From: Psychromonas algarum | GTDB lineage: Bacteria; Pseudomonadota; Gammaproteobacteria; Enterobacterales; Psychromonadaceae | Reading direction: 5' to 3' | Length of the DNA: 64,000 nucleotides | NCBI RefSeq assembly: GCF_004376845.1 | Contig: NZ_SNUW01000008.1 | Location: 124,001 to 188,000, forward strand | Part shown: piece by piece, positions 61,774 to 64,000 of the stretch | Position numbering within the stretch: position 1 is the first letter of the stretch | Layout of the letters: each line of letters opens with the position of its first letter | Program-made: the position numbers and the translations under genes | The notes under the pieces: generated by a model | What the model was told of the DNA's origin: nothing | Database searches by the model: none | The model's input: the letters and a program-made list of their open reading frames with translations, nothing else

Positions 61774-63351
61774 ATGACTTATCAAACCTCATTTACCGCC
61801 CCACATTATAAAGCAGCGCAAGCAGGCCAAGCCATATTAGACGCAGGCGGTACAGCAAGTGAAGCAATGGTTGCAGCTGCCGCGATGGTAACGGTGCAAT
61901 ATCCACATATGAACAGTATTGGTGGTGATGGATTCTGGCTCATTTGTAAAGTGGGTGAAAAGCCAGTCGCTATTGATGCTTGTGGTGCAGCAGCTTTAAA
62001 TATTAACGTGGAAAGTTATCGTCAAGCAGCAGATGAATTACCAGATAGTGGCGGAAAATCTGCTTTCACAATGGCGGGAACGGTTGCAGGTTGGCAACAA
62101 GCATTAACATTAAACGCAAGTAATAAAACATTAAACTCACTCCTTCAACCTGCCATTGATGCAGCAGAAAAAGGAATAGAGGTCACTCAAAGTTTGGTCG
62201 ATGCCAGTGAAAAAACCTTTGACCGATTAAGTACTTTAGCCCCTTTTGCTGAGCACTATCTTAAGCAAGGTAAAACATTACAAGTTGGAGACTCCATCTC
62301 TAATCCTGCATTAGCTAAGACCTTCAAACGTTTAGCTGAATTTGGTTTAGATGAATTCTATCGTGGTGAATTAGCAGAAGAGATGGCAAAAGAACTTGCT
62401 CAAGCAGGTAGTCCGCTAACACTTGATGATTTCCATGCATATCAAGCGACAGTGCAAACACCGTTAACAGTAGAAATATCTAAAGGTCATTTATATAACC
62501 TAGATGCACCGACTCAAGGGTTAGCGTCTTTATTAATCTTAGCTATTTATGACAAGTTAGTTGACCACGTAAAATCTGAATCTGATCATATCCATTTACT
62601 GGTTGAAGCCAGTAAACAAGCTTTTATTATTCGCGATCAGCAAATAACAGATCCTGCTTATTTAAGCGAACCATTACAAAATTGGTTAAGTGATGATGTT
62701 GTTGAAGCATGTGCCAAAAAGATCTCTTTTAAGAAAGCTTTACCTTGGCCGCATCTAGCAAAAACAGGTGATACTGTTTGGATGGGTGCAACAGATCAAT
62801 ACGGCACCATGGTAAGTTTTATACAAAGTATTTACTGGGAATTTGGATCTGGTGTTGTGCTACCAAGTAGTGGCATCACATGGAGTATTCGTGGCAAAAG
62901 TTTCACCCTTGATGCCAATCACCACAATGTACTTAAAGCAGGTAAAAAACCCTTCCATACTTTAAATCCCGCTTATGCTGAATTCAATGATGGACGTCGA
63001 ATGGTTTACGGTTCAATGGGTGGTGAGGGGCAACCACAAACTCAAGCTTGTTTATTCAGCCGACATATTTACCAAGCAATGAATTTAACCGATGCCGTTG
63101 CCTCACCTCGCTGGTTATTAGGGCGCACATGGGGTGACAGTAGTAATAATTTACGTTTAGAAAACCAACTTTATCAAACACATGGAGCGGCTTTACAGAC
63201 GCTTGGACATGACGTCACTCCTGTGACAGATAACAATGAATTAATGGGCCACGCAGGAGCCATTTTGCTTAATAAAAATGGCAAAGCAGCAGCCACTAGC
63301 GACCCTCGTAGTGATGGGCAAAGTTTACTTGGAGAAAATCATGACAGCTAA
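61774..63351 (+). CDS. hpxW: Gamma-glutamyltransferase-family Ntn hydrolase, HpxW-like (oxamate amidohydrolase)
   Basis: 525 residues. An autoprocessing Ntn hydrolase: the small subunit should begin at T334 in LAKTGDTVWMGATDQYGTMVSFIQS. NSIGGDGFWLICKVG (~48-62) and GSGVVLPSSGITWSIRGKSFTL are characteristic of the oxamate amidohydrolase branch rather than glutathione-type enzymes. HpxW of Klebsiella converts oxamate to oxalate and ammonia late in uric-acid breakdown. No signal peptide is present, which agrees with a cytosolic amidohydrolase. It overlaps the aminotransferase gene by 11 bases. Confidence 0.82.
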   Translation: MTYQTSFTAPHYKAAQAGQAILDAGGTASEAMVAAAAMVTVQYPHMNSIGGDGFWLICKVGEKPVAIDACGAAALNINVESYRQAADELPDSGGKSAFTMAGTVAGWQQALTLNASNKTLNSLLQPAIDAAEKGIEVTQSLVDASEKTFDRLSTLAPFAEHYLKQGKTLQVGDSISNPALAKTFKRLAEFGLDEFYRGELAEEMAKELAQAGSPLTLDDFHAYQATVQTPLTVEISKGHLYNLDAPTQGLASLLILAIYDKLVDHVKSESDHIHLLVEASKQAFIIRDQQITDPAYLSEPLQNWLSDDVVEACAKKISFKKALPWPHLAKTGDTVWMGATDQYGTMVSFIQSIYWEFGSGVVLPSSGITWSIRGKSFTLDANHHNVLKAGKKPFHTLNPAYAEFNDGRRMVYGSMGGEGQPQTQACLFSRHIYQAMNLTDAVASPRWLLGRTWGDSSNNLRLENQLYQTHGAALQTLGHDVTPVTDNNELMGHAGAILLNKNGKAAATSDPRSDGQSLLGENHDS

Positions 63352-64000
63352 ATCTTTATTTGAAACACTTAATCCACCTGTTCGTCTTTTAATGGGACCA
63401 GGCCCAATCAATGCTTATCCACGTGTCCATCAGGCAATATCTTCTGCTTTAATTGGTCAATACGATCCAGTAATGACAGGCTACATGAATCAAGTGCAAT
63501 CATTGTATCGAGACCTACTTGAAACCGATAACAAGCAAACCATGTTAGTCGATGGTACTGCACGCGCAGGTATTGAAGCGGTCTTAGTCTCAGTGTTACA
63601 ACCTGGCGATAAAGTATTGATCCCAGTAATTGGTCGTTTTGGTCACCTATTGTGTGAAATCGCACAACGTGTTGGTGCTGTCGTAAAAACTATTGATATT
63701 GAATGGGGTGAAGTTTGCCCGCCTGAATTAGTAGAACAAGCTATTAAAGAATTCCAACCAAAATTATTAGCCACTGTACAAGGTGATACCTCCACAACTA
63801 TGAATCAACCTCTCGCTGAGTTTGGTGAGATTTGTCAGCGTCATGGAGTGCTTTTTTATTGTGACGCTACGGCCTCAATTGCAGGTAATGAATTAAAAGT
63901 TGATGAATGGCATCTTGATGCTGTATCTGCAGGGTTACAAAAATGTCTAGGCGGTCCTTCTGGTAGTGCGCCAATTTCTTTAAGCGACGCCTGTGCAGAT
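63341..64000 (+). CDS. pucG: Class V aminotransferase, PucG/HpxJ-like ureidoglycine-glyoxylate type (cut by right edge)
   Basis: 220 codons are visible and the frame is still open at the edge. LLMGPGPINAYPRVHQAISSALIGQYDPVMTGYMN, LVDGTARAGIEAVLVSVL, GRFGHLLCEIAQR, VQGDTSTTMNQPLAE, FYCDATASIAG and the PLP-lysine motif AVSAGLQKCLGGPSGSAP (K201) match the PucG/HpxJ group. Those enzymes transfer the amino group of ureidoglycine to glyoxylate, giving oxalurate and glycine. Alanine-glyoxylate aminotransferase is a close relative, but the GQYDP and GGPSGSAP forms favour PucG. ATG 63341 has GGAG upstream, within the end of hpxW. Confidence 0.85.
   Translation, partial: MTAKSLFETLNPPVRLLMGPGPINAYPRVHQAISSALIGQYDPVMTGYMNQVQSLYRDLLETDNKQTMLVDGTARAGIEAVLVSVLQPGDKVLIPVIGRFGHLLCEIAQRVGAVVKTIDIEWGEVCPPELVEQAIKEFQPKLLATVQGDTSTTMNQPLAEFGEICQRHGVLFYCDATASIAGNELKVDEWHLDAVSAGLQKCLGGPSGSAPISLSDACAD

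Noticed and set aside
61184..61785. Minus-strand frames of 147 and 81 codons opposite the amidase
   Set aside because: The amidase is supported by catalytic motifs on the plus strand; the antisense products have no family features.

Overview
The window is chromosomal DNA from an AT-rich marine gammaproteobacterium. Gene order (seqA-pgm, ybfF/ybfE/fldA/fur, parC-plsC, clcA/erpA/yadS near hemL, yqcC-truC, ilvY next to ilvC), the large NAD-glutamate dehydrogenase and the low GC fit a Psychromonas-like relative of Vibrio and Shewanella. The genus is inferred from style and synteny, not from a search. No rRNA, tRNA, CRISPR array, prophage or replication origin was recognised.

Layout. 1-2.4 kb: start of a DUF2157 membrane protein (runs off the left edge), a dead IS630-type transposase, a 7-bp tandem repeat and an exported ferritin-like DUF2202 protein. 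2.7-7.3 kb: metC, a YcxB-family protein, a divergent LysR/MFS pair like ynfL/ynfM, and a decayed second MFS gene. 7.3-15 kb: a hexuronate island (uxuR, uxuB, divergent uxuA, a manA-type isomerase and a divergent Na+/solute symporter) with several copies of an ATTGGTNNACCAAT-like palindrome in its two divergent promoters. 15-21 kb: two little-known envelope proteins, yqcC-truC, and a run of conserved unknowns (DUF3549, DUF3301, a coiled-coil protein, DUF2310, CreA). 21-32 kb: IclR regulator, DEAD-box helicase, YfcZ-family protein, glgP, seqA-pgm, ybfF, DUF2788, ybfE, fldA, fur. 32-39.7 kb: argA overlapping a TAXI solute receptor, yadS, erpA, a DUF6776-like protein, clcA, hemL. 40-50 kb: parC-plsC, rraB, ubiK-DUF2750, ilvY, sseA, ilvC, a YihG-like acyltransferase, tcdA. 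50-58 kb: the 1598-residue NAD-glutamate dehydrogenase and a PAS-GGDEF-EAL protein.

The right end (58.5-64 kb, continuing beyond the window) is the most interesting part. A near-perfect sigma-54 promoter precedes an RpiR regulator, a bile-acid/sodium-symporter-family transporter, an amidase-signature enzyme, an HpxW-like (oxamate amidohydrolase type) Ntn-hydrolase and a PucG/HpxJ-like ureidoglycine-glyoxylate aminotransferase. Together they look like a nitrogen-controlled pathway that recovers ammonia from purine-derived ureides through oxamate, with its own transporter.

The hexuronate genes form another coherent module: uxuB reduces fructuronate to mannonate and uxuA dehydrates mannonate to KDG. 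uxuR is the likely owner of the repeated operators and the symporter the likely uptake system. glgP and pgm together turn glycogen into glucose 6-phosphate.
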